A stretch of DNA of 64,000 nucleotides, taken from positions 124,001 to 188,000 of the forward strand of contig NZ_LQXS01000005.1 of assembly GCF_001586775.1 (NCBI RefSeq), written 5' to 3'. Position numbers and translations under genes: made by a program. The DNA comes from Sphingobacterium populi (GTDB lineage Bacteria > Bacteroidota > Bacteroidia > Sphingobacteriales > Sphingobacteriaceae). Shown here piece by piece: positions 17,232 through 27,572 of this stretch; position 1 is the stretch's first letter; every line of letters starts with the position of its first letter. Below the pieces are notes generated by a model. It made no database searches, was not told the DNA's origin, and worked only from the letters and a program-made list of their open reading frames with translations.

Positions 17232-19607
17232 ATGAATACGGAAAATATCAAAACTGCTTGGCGTAGACTGAAAAACAACAAGTTTTATACAGTAGTAAAT
17301 GTGTTGGGACTTGCCGTTAGTTTAGCGACAGCTATCTTGATCATCCTGTGGGTACAAGATGAACGTAGTTTTGATCGATTCCACACCGATTCGGAACGCA
17401 TCTATAAAGTCAATTCGCATATGCAGTTTGGCGATACGCCCACTGTGTGGGAAGGTGCTCCTGGTCCAGTAACTTTAATCGCTCGAAATATACCTTTCGT
17501 GGAAACTGCAACGAGAGTAACACAAAATTCGGGCGGTTTGCTTGAAAACACGCATACCAAAGCAAAATCTTTTGGTGACAAAATTGCCTACGTAGATGAA
17601 TCTTTCTTTTCCATATTTCATTTTCCACTAAAGCAAGGGCATATAACAACATTCTTTGAAGATCAACGACACATTATACTGACACCAAGAACTGCAATTG
17701 AGCTATTCGGCAGTGAAGATGTGGTTGGTAAATCGTTGGAATGGCAAGGTGAGCCAATGACAATCACAGGCATTCTGAAAGAAGTTCCGCAAAACACCAG
17801 TCTTACTTTCGACGCTTTGATACCATTGAGTTATTATGCTGCCCAATTCACCAAAAACGGTGGCAACATGAATTGGAAAACAATTGATGAAGATTTGGGT
17901 AATTATGCTTTTAGCACCTATATCAAATTACAACCTAACGCAGAAGCAAGCGTTGCTAGCCAAAAAATATCGGAAGAATTCAAAAAATTAAGAAATGGCG
18001 AATCATCTAATGTTTTTTCTGTAGACAAACTGGCTGATCTACACCTGATCTCGGCCGACGGTAATAAATCAGCACTGCGTTTGGTACAAGCATTTACCAT
18101 TATTGTGGTTTTGTTATTGGTTATCGGTGCCATAAACTATGTCAACCTTTCGACCGCACGCTCACTAGAGCGCGCCAAAGATGTGGGCATCCGCAAAGTG
18201 ATCGGAGCGAGTAGAATGCAACTATTTTCTAGTTTTGCTATCGAAACTGCTCTTATCTTTTCTATCGCACTTCTAATCGCTGTACTCTCCGTCTGGGCGT
18301 TGATTCCAGGATACAATAGTATATCTGGTAAATCTTTGGTTTTTTCCCTCAGCAATATCAATGTCTGGATTTATATCGGTATTGCGATCGGAAGCACCTT
18401 GCTCTTAGCAAGCATTTATCCTGCACTGCAAATGGCATCTTTTCATACGTTGCCTGCCCTCAAAGGAAAATCTACTAGAAATAGTTCGGCCTCTTTTTTA
18501 AGAAAAGGATTAGTCATCTTTCAGTTCAGTATTTCGATCACCCTAATTATCGCCACGCTAATTATCAAAAATCAATTGGATTACATACGAGAGAAGAATT
18601 TAGGTTACGACAAAGAGCAGGTTTTTACCGTAAATCTGGACTGGGATGCCGTGCAAGCTTATGATGCGATACGAAACGAACTAGCTTCTTCACCTGCCAT
18701 TCAAAGCACGGCGCTAACAGGTGTGTACAATTTAGCGGACCACGGCGAAGCCACAGGAGATCTGGAATGGTCGGGCAAGGCACCGGGAGAATCAATTATT
18801 GTTACTCAAGCAAGCGTGGATAAAAACTTTCTGCCACTACTCAATTTAGAACTATTAGAAGGGAAAAATTTTACTGGACTGCCTGTTGATTCGTCCTCCT
18901 TTATCATCAATGAGGCGCTGGCAAAGCAGATAGGTTTGAAATCGCCCTATGTCGGTCAATCGCTCAAGTTTCACGGAATGGACGGCCAAATTGTTGGCGT
19001 GGTTAAGGATTTTCATTACAAATCCTTGAAAGAAAAAATCGGGCCGATGCTAATGTGGACGCATTGGTACCGTAGCTGTTTGTACGTAAAAGCGCAACCC
19101 GGTATGGTGCAAGAAGCAATTGCTGCTGTAGAAGCACAGTACCAGCAGTATTCTACGGATTTCCCGTTCAAATACGCATTCTTAGATTCGAAGTTCGAGG
19201 AATTGTATAAGTCGGATAACCGCACGGGCCTGCTGTTCAATATTTTTTCGGGTATCGCCATATTTATTTCTGGGCTCGGTCTTCTGGCGCTGACGACGTA
19301 TGCGGCGCAGATTCGCATCAAAGAAATTGGCATTCGAAAAGTGTTGGGAGCCAGTGTTTTGGGCATTATTCATTTATTGAGCAAAGAATTTATTGTTTTG
19401 GTTTGCATATCCATTGTCATAGCAAGTCCAATCGCGTACTACGTGATGGACGAATGGTTAAGCAATTTCTCGTATCGTACTCACGTCGATATTCACGTGT
19501 TTTTCGCTGGCGGATTACTCGCTATCGCCGTGGCTTATCTCACCATTGGTTTTCGAGCGATGCAAGCCGCGATCGCTAATCCGATAAAAAGCTTGCGTGA
19601 TGAGTAA
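17232..19607 (+). CDS. FtsX/MacB-type ABC transporter permease 2
   Basis: A 791-residue paralogue of the upstream permease with the same doubled plan. Membrane helix 1 (VLGLAVSLATAILIILWV, about 22-40) precedes periplasmic domain 1. FtsX block 1 carries ARSLERAKDVGIRKVIGAS, periplasmic domain 2 follows, and FtsX block 2 carries AAQIRIKEIGIRKVLGAS. The tail is ANPIKSLRDE. It starts 87 bases after the ATPase in the same operon. No ATP-binding motif is present, so it must borrow an ATPase. Substrate unknown. The periplasmic domains are the most varied part between paralogues. Confidence 0.93.
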   Translation: MNTENIKTAWRRLKNNKFYTVVNVLGLAVSLATAILIILWVQDERSFDRFHTDSERIYKVNSHMQFGDTPTVWEGAPGPVTLIARNIPFVETATRVTQNSGGLLENTHTKAKSFGDKIAYVDESFFSIFHFPLKQGHITTFFEDQRHIILTPRTAIELFGSEDVVGKSLEWQGEPMTITGILKEVPQNTSLTFDALIPLSYYAAQFTKNGGNMNWKTIDEDLGNYAFSTYIKLQPNAEASVASQKISEEFKKLRNGESSNVFSVDKLADLHLISADGNKSALRLVQAFTIIVVLLLVIGAINYVNLSTARSLERAKDVGIRKVIGASRMQLFSSFAIETALIFSIALLIAVLSVWALIPGYNSISGKSLVFSLSNINVWIYIGIAIGSTLLLASIYPALQMASFHTLPALKGKSTRNSSASFLRKGLVIFQFSISITLIIATLIIKNQLDYIREKNLGYDKEQVFTVNLDWDAVQAYDAIRNELASSPAIQSTALTGVYNLADHGEATGDLEWSGKAPGESIIVTQASVDKNFLPLLNLELLEGKNFTGLPVDSSSFIINEALAKQIGLKSPYVGQSLKFHGMDGQIVGVVKDFHYKSLKEKIGPMLMWTHWYRSCLYVKAQPGMVQEAIAAVEAQYQQYSTDFPFKYAFLDSKFEELYKSDNRTGLLFNIFSGIAIFISGLGLLALTTYAAQIRIKEIGIRKVLGASVLGIIHLLSKEFIVLVCISIVIASPIAYYVMDEWLSNFSYRTHVDIHVFFAGGLLAIAVAYLTIGFRAMQAAIANPIKSLRDE

Positions 19608-19640
19608 AATCAAACATCTCTATAAAAACAACCATCTATC

Positions 19641-22067
19641 ATGACTAAGAACGACATAAAAACCACCTTTCGATACCTTTGGCGCAATCGCCTATTTACC
19701 GCCTTAAACATCGTTGGCCTATCAATCGGTATCAGCGCTTGCTGGCTCGTATTTAGCATGGTGCATTACGAATTTTCATTCGACAAGAAAATTCCGGACC
19801 TGGAAAATATCTATCAAATCGTCACAGAAATTCAATATGAAGAGGAGCATCATCATTCTGCCGGTGTAAATCTTGGCCTAGCTCTGCTTATGGAAGAACA
19901 AGCGCTAGATGACGCACTAGTGGTACCTGTTTATAAACAATATTTCGAACGGTTTATTGCACCGCAAAAAAAAGAAAGCGAAAAGCAGGTGGTGTTGGAA
20001 GACCAAGAAAATGTAATCAGCACACACACAAGTTACTTCGAGCTCTTGCCTTACGAATGGATCGCCGGCAATGCTAAAACAGCCTTTAACCATCCTAAAA
20101 ACATCGTACTCATCGAAAGCAAGGCCAAAACGCTATTCCCAAAAGATGATATCAGTTCTATTTTAGGCCGTGTAGTACTCGCAGATACAACACAATTTGT
20201 CGTGTCGGGCATAGTCAAAGATCTTTCTTTTCCAAGTAGTTTTCAAGCGCAAATCTTTCTACCTGTGCAGGATTCGGAATGGAAGCCCGAATGGAATTCT
20301 CGAAATTCCGCACATCTTTTATATGTAAAAACGGCTAATAAAGCTTCCCTTCAACACTTATTGCGTGCAGGACAAAAACGGTATCAAGAAATAGCTGGAG
20401 AAGCTAATGCAAAACACGGTTACACTTCCAATTTTGTTTCGATGCCATTAGCAGAGAAGCATTTCAACACGGATTATGACATAGACGGCTTGGTAGCCAA
20501 CAAAAAAGTAATTTACGGGTTGATTGCCATTGGTGCTTTCTTGCTCATATTGGCTTGCATCAATTATGTAAACTTGAGTACAGCTCAAGTGCCACAGCGC
20601 GCAAAAGAAATCGGCATTCGAAAAACCCTGGGTGCCAGACCGCTTTCTTTAACATTTGACTTCTTGTTAGAGACATTTTGTATATGCTTACTTTCTTTGT
20701 TGCTATCGTGGCCAATCGTATCACTATTTCGCAATCTGTACCCAGAGTTTTTACCTGCAGGAATGGATTCTTACAGCAACACCTGGATAATCGCTGCTTT
20801 TCTACTAGTACTTACGGTTATTATTACCGTACTTGCAGGGTTGTATCCTTCTTACTTAATCAACCAATTGCGTGTAATAGAAACTTTAAAAGGGAAGCTA
20901 GAAACGCGCATTCAAGGAACCAAACTCACCTTACGGAAGGGATTAATAGTGTTTCAATTCATAATAGCACAATTCTTCATTGTTGGTGCGCTCATTATGG
21001 CTTATCAGCTCAACTTTACATTGACCAAAGATTTGGGTTTTTCGCACGACGCGGTGGTGACCGTACGCATGCCTTTTAAATCTTATCACAATGCCGACGT
21101 TGCTCCTGCGCTCTATAAGCAAGCTTTAGAAAAACATCCAGAAATAGCAAAAATCGCCCGAGGGCACGAACCTCAAAATCAAAACCATTGGGGAAATACA
21201 TACAGTTTTGCAGCAGATACTGGCCGAGTACGATTTAACACTCCGCTAAAGTATATCGACGAAGATTTTATCGATTTATACGAGATAGAGTTGCTTGCTG
21301 GTCGCAATCTTAAACAAACCGACACGATATACGATGTACTAATCAATGAATCGGGGTTAAACGCTCTTGGACTGCGCTCTCCTAATGAAGCAATCGGTAA
21401 GCAACTACTACAGGGCGAGCACAAAGCTTTACCAATTGTGGGTGTCTTTAAAAATTTTCACCAAAAATCCCTGCGAACACAGATCGAGCCGCTCATATTG
21501 GTATCCTCCAACAATTCGAATCAGTTGCAAACGTTTCATATCAAGCTACCAACGGACAGCAAGCTATGGCCAAAAGCATTTGCTATCATGGAACGGGAGT
21601 GGAAAGCGTTGTATCCAGACGCTCCCTTCGGATACCAATTTGCTGATGAGAAAATTAAGAATCTGTATGAGAAGGAACACCGCACGGCCAAACTCATCGA
21701 TCTCGCTACTGCCGTCACGATATTTATCAGTTGCTTAGGTTTGTTTGGCTTAGCTACGCTGACTGCTGTACAGCGTACCAAAGAAATCGGTATTCGTAAA
21801 GTGTTGGGCGCTTCTGTCGCTAGTATTTTGGGGTTGTTATCGAAGGATTTTGTCAAAATCATATTGATCGCAATTCTCATTGCTTCACCCGTGGCATGGT
21901 GGGCGATGAACAAATGGTTGGAAGATTTTGCGTATCGAATTGAGATCCAATGGTGGATGTTTGCGATTGCGGGCTTAGCCGCCTTGATTATTGCTTTGCT
22001 CACTGTGAGTGGGCAGACGCTCAAAGCTGCACTAACTAATCCCGTAAAGAGTTTGCGAGATGAATAA
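19641..22067 (+). CDS. FtsX/MacB-type ABC transporter permease 3
   Basis: An 808-residue permease with the doubled FtsX plan. Helix 1 (ALNIVGLSIGISACWLVFSMV) is followed by a periplasmic domain with an unusual run of His and Glu early on (YEEEHHHSAG, near residue 69). FtsX block 1 has AQVPQRAKEIGIRKTLGA, in which the usual ARS is replaced. FtsX block 2 has VQRTKEIGIRKVLGAS and the tail is TNPVKSLRDE. It lies 33 bases after permease 2. The His-rich patch is seen directly. A metal-sensing role for it would be guesswork. Confidence 0.92.
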   Translation: MTKNDIKTTFRYLWRNRLFTALNIVGLSIGISACWLVFSMVHYEFSFDKKIPDLENIYQIVTEIQYEEEHHHSAGVNLGLALLMEEQALDDALVVPVYKQYFERFIAPQKKESEKQVVLEDQENVISTHTSYFELLPYEWIAGNAKTAFNHPKNIVLIESKAKTLFPKDDISSILGRVVLADTTQFVVSGIVKDLSFPSSFQAQIFLPVQDSEWKPEWNSRNSAHLLYVKTANKASLQHLLRAGQKRYQEIAGEANAKHGYTSNFVSMPLAEKHFNTDYDIDGLVANKKVIYGLIAIGAFLLILACINYVNLSTAQVPQRAKEIGIRKTLGARPLSLTFDFLLETFCICLLSLLLSWPIVSLFRNLYPEFLPAGMDSYSNTWIIAAFLLVLTVIITVLAGLYPSYLINQLRVIETLKGKLETRIQGTKLTLRKGLIVFQFIIAQFFIVGALIMAYQLNFTLTKDLGFSHDAVVTVRMPFKSYHNADVAPALYKQALEKHPEIAKIARGHEPQNQNHWGNTYSFAADTGRVRFNTPLKYIDEDFIDLYEIELLAGRNLKQTDTIYDVLINESGLNALGLRSPNEAIGKQLLQGEHKALPIVGVFKNFHQKSLRTQIEPLILVSSNNSNQLQTFHIKLPTDSKLWPKAFAIMEREWKALYPDAPFGYQFADEKIKNLYEKEHRTAKLIDLATAVTIFISCLGLFGLATLTAVQRTKEIGIRKVLGASVASILGLLSKDFVKIILIAILIASPVAWWAMNKWLEDFAYRIEIQWWMFAIAGLAALIIALLTVSGQTLKAALTNPVKSLRDE

Positions 22068-22111
22068 AAATAACGGTGTAACTAACTTTTTCTCACATAT
22101 TTTAAAGTACT

Positions 22112-24490
22112 ATGATTAAGAATTATTTTAAAATGGCATGGAGGACGTTAAGCAAAAATATGTCCTATTCGGCGATCAATATCGTAGGATTGTCCGTGAG
22201 TTTATGCGCTACTATCCTGATTCTGCTATGGGTGTGGGACGAGCTTAGTTTCGACCGTATGCACGACAAAGCAGAACGTATTTTTCAAGTTTCAACTACT
22301 TTTGATAGTACTTCGGACAATGCTTGGCCTGTTGGTTCGGCTCCCCTGGCAGAGTTCGGACAAAAGGAGATTCCAGCAATTGAAGCAAGCTGTAGATTTA
22401 GCAATAGCGATGCTATTCTAATAAAAGAAAATGATAACCAGCCTTTCGAAGAATCTGGAAAATACATAGACGACTCTTTCTTCCAGCTATTCGATTTTCC
22501 GTTGATCGCGGGCGATCGCGCGCATCCGTTCTCTGATAAGCACGCCATTATCTTAACTAAGTCTTTAGCTCAAAAATACTTTGGCAACGACAACGCACTA
22601 GGCAAAAGTGTTCTGGTAGATTCCGATCCATCCTCCGGATTGGGCAAGCAACCATTTACCGTAACCGCGATTATCGACGATTTTCCTTTGAACTCGTCGG
22701 TCACAGCAGATTTTCTCTTGCCATTTGCGCTTCTTGCCGATACGTGGGAAAATGGAATCAATGACGAATGGGGAAATTTTCGCTTTCCCACATTTTTCTT
22801 ACTCCGTGATGCAAAAGAAGCGGCTGTAGTAGGAAAGCAACTGGCCGATATGCACCGCAGGCACAATGATGCGGATATTTTTAAAGGCCTAGTGTATTAT
22901 ATGCAACCGTTCACGAGCGTTCATCTTTTCAATGCGAAAGGACAAGAGCGCGGTATGCAGCAGGTCCGAATATTTATTATTGTAGCGATGGTTACGCTAC
23001 TAATTGCCTGTATAAATTATGTGAATTTGGTCACTGCCCGATCTAGCAGACGCATGAAAGAAATAGGCATGCGCAAAATTTCTGGCGCGACACGGATCCA
23101 TCTTTTCTGGCAATTTATTACCGAATCCTTTGTCGTAACCCTGATTGCGATCGTTTTAGCATTGGGTTTGGCTTATCTTTTTCTTCCCATTTACAACACG
23201 CTCTCTGGCAAGGAAATGATGATCCAATTGAGCGATATAAGACTATGGCTTGTATTTGCTGGCTGCTTGGTGCTTGTTTTGTTGATGGCGGGCGTTTATC
23301 CTGCGCTTCTTTTATCCACTTTTAGACCTATTAAAGCACTAAAGGGCTTTATTATAATGAGTGGAAGAAACAATAGTTTTCGTAAAACGCTGGTTGTCGT
23401 GCAGTTTGTGTGCTCGGTGGTATTGATTATTTCCACTTTAGTGATTGGCCAGCAATTAGAATTTATACGCCAAAAAGATTTGGGCTATGATAAGGAGAAT
23501 GTCTTCATTTTTGGACAGCAAAACTTTGCTTCCAAATTCGAGGCGATTAGAACTGAGTTGATGAATAAACCTGGCATAATAGGCATTAGCGCAGCTTCTA
23601 GTGATATTTCTAATATCGGTAGTGGCACTGGCGATATAAATTGGGAGGGAAAACCTGCTAGTATGTCCAATTTTATGATCAATAAGATTGCAGTAGATCA
23701 TGAGTTTGTCGAGGTGATGAATTTGGAAATACTTGCAGGAAAATCATTTACTGGCACACCTGCTGACTCTTCGTATATTTTACTAAACGAAAGTGCCATA
23801 AAGGCTATGGGATTAAATGATCCTGTTGGCAAATCTCTTACGTTTATGTACCGGCCGGTCACTATTGCGGGTATTATTAAAGATTTCCACTTTGCAGATC
23901 TTAAAAGGGAAATTGAACCTTGCGTATTATATAACATGGGACTACGTGCTCCGCTTGGCGCTATGTATGTGCGCACAGCAAGTGGCCAAGCAGACCATGC
24001 GCTTGCGGGCGTTCGTCAAATCTGGTCGCGCTACAACGCTAACTTGAACTTTAACTATAAGTTTTTGGACTCGGCGTTCGACGAACAGTACAAATCAGAT
24101 ATCCGCGCTGGAAAACTATTCAAAATTTTCGCTGGTATTGCCATCCTTGTATCTTGTTTGGGTTTATTCGGTTTGGTCACCTTTACGGTCGAAACCAAAG
24201 TAAAAGAAATTGGTATCCGCAAGACATTAGGAGCTTCCATATCTCAAATCATCATCTTCATCTCCAAAGATTTTTTGAAGTTGGTAGGTATCTCCTTCGT
24301 TATTGCATTTCCGTTGGGCTGGTGGATGATGAAGCGCTGGCTCGAAGATTATGTTTATCGCACAGATATTGCTTGGTGGGTTTTTGTCTTTGCGGGGATT
24401 GGCGCTTTCGGAATCGCAGCCATTACGGTGTGTGGAAAATCGCTTCGAGCGGCTAAATCAAACCCAATTAATAGTTTACGTAATGAATAA
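22112..24490 (+). CDS. FtsX/MacB-type ABC transporter permease 4
   Basis: A 792-residue doubled FtsX permease. Helix 1 is INIVGLSVSLCATILILLWV. FtsX block 1 has the coupling segment ARSSRRMKEIGMRKISGA, block 2 has VETKVKEIGIRKTLGAS, and the tail is SNPINSLRNE. Between the blocks lie a single membrane helix (VVVQFVCSVVLIISTLVI) and the second periplasmic domain. It lies 44 bases downstream of permease 3 and 23 upstream of permease 5, consistent with one long transcript. Like its neighbours it has no ATPase domain. Confidence 0.93.
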   Translation: MIKNYFKMAWRTLSKNMSYSAINIVGLSVSLCATILILLWVWDELSFDRMHDKAERIFQVSTTFDSTSDNAWPVGSAPLAEFGQKEIPAIEASCRFSNSDAILIKENDNQPFEESGKYIDDSFFQLFDFPLIAGDRAHPFSDKHAIILTKSLAQKYFGNDNALGKSVLVDSDPSSGLGKQPFTVTAIIDDFPLNSSVTADFLLPFALLADTWENGINDEWGNFRFPTFFLLRDAKEAAVVGKQLADMHRRHNDADIFKGLVYYMQPFTSVHLFNAKGQERGMQQVRIFIIVAMVTLLIACINYVNLVTARSSRRMKEIGMRKISGATRIHLFWQFITESFVVTLIAIVLALGLAYLFLPIYNTLSGKEMMIQLSDIRLWLVFAGCLVLVLLMAGVYPALLLSTFRPIKALKGFIIMSGRNNSFRKTLVVVQFVCSVVLIISTLVIGQQLEFIRQKDLGYDKENVFIFGQQNFASKFEAIRTELMNKPGIIGISAASSDISNIGSGTGDINWEGKPASMSNFMINKIAVDHEFVEVMNLEILAGKSFTGTPADSSYILLNESAIKAMGLNDPVGKSLTFMYRPVTIAGIIKDFHFADLKREIEPCVLYNMGLRAPLGAMYVRTASGQADHALAGVRQIWSRYNANLNFNYKFLDSAFDEQYKSDIRAGKLFKIFAGIAILVSCLGLFGLVTFTVETKVKEIGIRKTLGASISQIIIFISKDFLKLVGISFVIAFPLGWWMMKRWLEDYVYRTDIAWWVFVFAGIGAFGIAAITVCGKSLRAAKSNPINSLRNE

Positions 24491-24513
24491 TAGCACCATA
24501 AAAACCTAGAAAA

Positions 24514-26916
24514 ATGACATTCAACTATCTGAAGACTGCTTGGCGAAATTTTAAGAAAAATAGCTTTTTTTCTGGTCTTAACGTATTGGGTTTGGCGATT
24601 GGCTTTGCTGGTTTTATCTTATCGTATCAATACATTAACCGAGAAACAAGCTTTGATCAATGGAATCCAAATGTAGACAACATTTATCTGGTAGGTTTGA
24701 CGTACAATGGCGAATACACGGATCAAACTCCGCCTTCGCTTGCGCCAGCCATTATGAACGAGTTTCCGGAAATTGTACTTGCTGGGCGGGCAATACCTTA
24801 CATGTATGGCTCCTATCCTATTTTCGGAAAGGAAACAGCTTCCGTTAAAAATGCCTTAATGGTGGATTCGGCAGCAGCTACCATCTTTCAAATGAAAATG
24901 AACGATGGCAGATTGTTTACGGAATTGGATAAACTGGAAGGAACCATTGCCAATGAAGCCATTTCGTCGGTGCTATTTTCAAAAGACTCATTGCCTACCG
25001 CAGAGGCGCCTTTTGAACTGAAATCACTGTCGCTGTACCAAGACTTTTATGAAACGTTTTATGGTGTACTGGAAGAACGAAAGCCTTCCGTACTGGATTA
25101 TGATATGTTGCTTGTAAAGCGTGTGTATGATGAGGTAGAATATGAAAATCCCTATACTTTTCAAACTTATATTCTGGTCAAGCCAGAAACGAACATTGCC
25201 GCATTAACAGCCAAAATAAGTAGCTACTACGAGCAAAATACCGCGCATCACCATCTGGTGAAATCTTCTGCTTTTGCACAAGGCAAGGTCTATTTAGATC
25301 CGCTCAGCAATCTTCATTTGCAACCCAAGCACGGTTCGAATATGCCCTACATCACCATCTGGGTTTTAGGTGGATTATCCGTGATCATTTTAATGCTATC
25401 GGCGATTAATTTCACCAATCTGGTGATTGCACAATCCGAAAATCGCGGCAAGGAGATTGGTATTAAAAAACTATTTGGTGTACCAAGAAGCTCGTTAATT
25501 GTGCAATTTATGCTAGAGGTATTCATTCAGTGTCTGCTCGCTGCTGGTATCGCTTGGTTTGTATTGATACTTTCGAGCAACGCCTTACAAAAATGGTTTA
25601 ACGATGATCTGTCAGAATACCTGTACCATAGCAATACCTTACTACAATTATCTATCGCCATTATCGTAACCACAGCAGTAGCGGGCATTTATCCGGCGTT
25701 GTTTTTATCCGGTTTTAAGCCCATGGCTATGTTGCGCGGCAATATGCAGACAGCACATACGCGTATCGGTTTTCGCAACGTGCTACTTACTTTCCAATTT
25801 ATTATCGCCAGTATCTTTATTTCGGGTATTATTATTATCAACAGCCAGCTCGATTATATGCGTTCTGCGGAGCGTGGTTTTGAAACCGAGCAAGTAGTGA
25901 GTTTTAAAGGACTAACATTGATGTATGCCGTAGGCAATGATTGGAAAAAAGACTTTCGTAATCGATTGCTAAATAGCGGAAGCATCACACATGTAGCCAC
26001 CACATCCAATAGCCCGGCCGAAGGCCAGCCTCCAGTTAAAAAACAATTTGTAGGGCCTAAAAAAACGACCGAGGTAGATCTGGTAGGTGTAGATTTAGAT
26101 TATTTCGACTTGCTTTCTATTCCTGTTGTGGCTGGTAGAGTCGCCTTGAGTGATGCAGAATTTGAGCAAGATACGGTTAATCATTTTGCAGTAATCAACG
26201 AAAGTATGGCAAATGCTATGGCAGTTGAAAATCCGCTAGGGCAAAAAATAAGTGGTTGTAATACGGACTTTACTATTATTGGTATCGTAAAAGATTACAA
26301 AGCCTACGGTTTTGAGAATAAAGTACCGCCTTCTGTATACAGTTTTAAAGATGAATGTGGCCCTAGCTCATACAAACTAGATCTATTGATTCGTACGGAA
26401 AAAGGAAAAACCAAGGAAGCAATTGCAGCGATGGATGCCGAATGGAAACGCAATCCCGGTTCGGAGCGCTTACCGCTCGACTACACCTTTATGGACAGTA
26501 ACTATGCCCAACTACAGGCAAAAGAAGAGCAGCTAAAAAATGTATCTAGTGCCTTTGCTGCTATTGCTATCGTCATCGCGGTTTTAGGTTTGTTTAATTT
26601 GGCGGCGTATCATGTCGCTTCCAAAAAGAAAGAGGTTAGCATCCGAAAAGTACTCGGAGCCAACATCCTACAATTGTTTTTCTTACTCAACAAACCATTT
26701 TTAAAGGTTTTTATAATGGCCAATCTCATTGCCGTACCTATCGCGTATTTTCTATTGCAACGCTGGCTAGAAAACTTTGCTTATCAGATCAATTTAAGTC
26801 CTTGGCCTTTTGTGATTTCGGCCTTCAGCTTAATAATCATTATGCTCATTACCATTTCTGCGCAGTCTACGCGCGCGGCCATGGCCAATCCGGTAACAAG
26901 TTTGCGCGACGAATAA
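24514..26916 (+). CDS. FtsX/MacB-type ABC transporter permease 5
   Basis: An 800-residue doubled FtsX permease, more diverged than permeases 2-4. The helix 1 region reads GLNVLGLAIGFAGFILSY. Coupling segment 1 is AQSENRGKEIGIKKLFGV and segment 2 is VASKKKEVSIRKVLGAN, so the basic pattern is kept while flanking residues change. The tail is ANPVTSLRDE. It is the last gene of the first permease operon. A 21-bp perfect inverted repeat begins 14 bases after the stop. Confidence 0.92.
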   Translation: MTFNYLKTAWRNFKKNSFFSGLNVLGLAIGFAGFILSYQYINRETSFDQWNPNVDNIYLVGLTYNGEYTDQTPPSLAPAIMNEFPEIVLAGRAIPYMYGSYPIFGKETASVKNALMVDSAAATIFQMKMNDGRLFTELDKLEGTIANEAISSVLFSKDSLPTAEAPFELKSLSLYQDFYETFYGVLEERKPSVLDYDMLLVKRVYDEVEYENPYTFQTYILVKPETNIAALTAKISSYYEQNTAHHHLVKSSAFAQGKVYLDPLSNLHLQPKHGSNMPYITIWVLGGLSVIILMLSAINFTNLVIAQSENRGKEIGIKKLFGVPRSSLIVQFMLEVFIQCLLAAGIAWFVLILSSNALQKWFNDDLSEYLYHSNTLLQLSIAIIVTTAVAGIYPALFLSGFKPMAMLRGNMQTAHTRIGFRNVLLTFQFIIASIFISGIIIINSQLDYMRSAERGFETEQVVSFKGLTLMYAVGNDWKKDFRNRLLNSGSITHVATTSNSPAEGQPPVKKQFVGPKKTTEVDLVGVDLDYFDLLSIPVVAGRVALSDAEFEQDTVNHFAVINESMANAMAVENPLGQKISGCNTDFTIIGIVKDYKAYGFENKVPPSVYSFKDECGPSSYKLDLLIRTEKGKTKEAIAAMDAEWKRNPGSERLPLDYTFMDSNYAQLQAKEEQLKNVSSAFAAIAIVIAVLGLFNLAAYHVASKKKEVSIRKVLGANILQLFFLLNKPFLKVFIMANLIAVPIAYFLLQRWLENFAYQINLSPWPFVISAFSLIIIMLITISAQSTRAAMANPVTSLRDE

Positions 26917-26930
26917 TACCACCTACATAT

Positions 26931-26977
26931 CGTTGTTTATTTTGTGAATTGATATGCAATTCACAAAATAAACAACG
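26931..26977. terminator. Bidirectional hairpin ending the permease operon
   Basis: Perfect inverted repeat with 21-bp arms at 26931-26951 and 26957-26977 and a five-base loop. The stem is AT-rich and carries TTTATTTT in one arm. It lies between convergent genes and could end transcription from both sides. Confidence 0.65.
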
Positions 26978-26989
26978 ATTCTATACCAT

Positions 26990-27379
26990 TTATCGACGAG
27001 GGCGATTTTGCTGATAATCCTTAGATCGGTTTAATATCGCGCGGCGAAAGGCTGCATCTGTTTCCCAATTTTCTCCTGGCCCCCACTCAAACAATTCATT
27101 ATTGATGAAGTAGGTCCAAATAGGTCTTGATTCCACTTGATCAGTCAGCGAATTAGATTCATTGCGCACATATTCAAGTACTTCGATCTGATCTCCATTT
27201 TCGGTGGTATACGCAGAAACGACCATGCTGGGTCTGCCTAGTACTTCGACCACCTGTTCTCTTGTCATCCCCAAGCGCACATCGAACATCGTCAAAGCCA
27301 ATTGTCGCTGATACATAGCACAATTGGATAGTAAGAAGATACTTAATAGCAATACAATACTTCGAAATTTATTTTTCAT
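26990..27379 (-). CDS. Small BamE/SmpA-like lipoprotein
   Basis: A 129-residue predicted lipoprotein. The start at 27379 (MKNKFRSIVLLLSIFLLSNC) gives a textbook lipoprotein signal with Cys at residue 20. Longer upstream starts add a non-signal segment and are not preferred. The mature part has FDVRLGMTREQVVEVLGRPSMV, the LGMT-x2-QV-x3-LG-x-P pattern of the SmpA/OmlA (BamE) fold. The rest is not recognised in detail (ESRPIWTYFINNELFEWGPG). It is probably anchored to a membrane facing the periplasm. It is convergent with the permease operon and probably has nothing to do with it. Confidence 0.75.
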   Translation of the reverse strand: MKNKFRSIVLLLSIFLLSNCAMYQRQLALTMFDVRLGMTREQVVEVLGRPSMVVSAYTTENGDQIEVLEYVRNESNSLTDQVESRPIWTYFINNELFEWGPGENWETDAAFRRAILNRSKDYQQNRPRR

Positions 27380-27559
27380 ACACTTGTTAGTTAGTTTGTT
27401 GTTGGACTGGAAAATATCACGGAGTATTAATCCGAATCTGTCTAAATCCAATCGCAGGCAAAGATAAAAATTTTAACCGCGTTGGGTAATTCGTAATAGA
27501 TATACATCGGTTCGTACAAAACAAGCTGGCGGCGTATGAGAAATATCGCGCCGAAACAA

Positions 27560-27567
27560 TACCTTTG
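27560..27567 (+). promoter_or_regulatory. -7 box directly before the GTG start at 27573
   Basis: TACCTTTG matches TAnnTTTG. It ends five bases before the GTG, so the mRNA would be nearly leaderless. No good -33 element was found. Confidence 0.35.
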
Positions 27568-27572
27568 TATTC

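Noticed and set aside
21179..22024. Long open frames on the minus strand opposite permease genes
   Set aside because: They lack signal, domain or start features and follow the codon pattern of the real genes on the other strand.
14066..26916. Tandem permeases as one composite mobile element
   Set aside because: No transposase, integrase, terminal repeats or attachment sites were seen, and the genes look like the chromosomal tandem paralogues common in this family.
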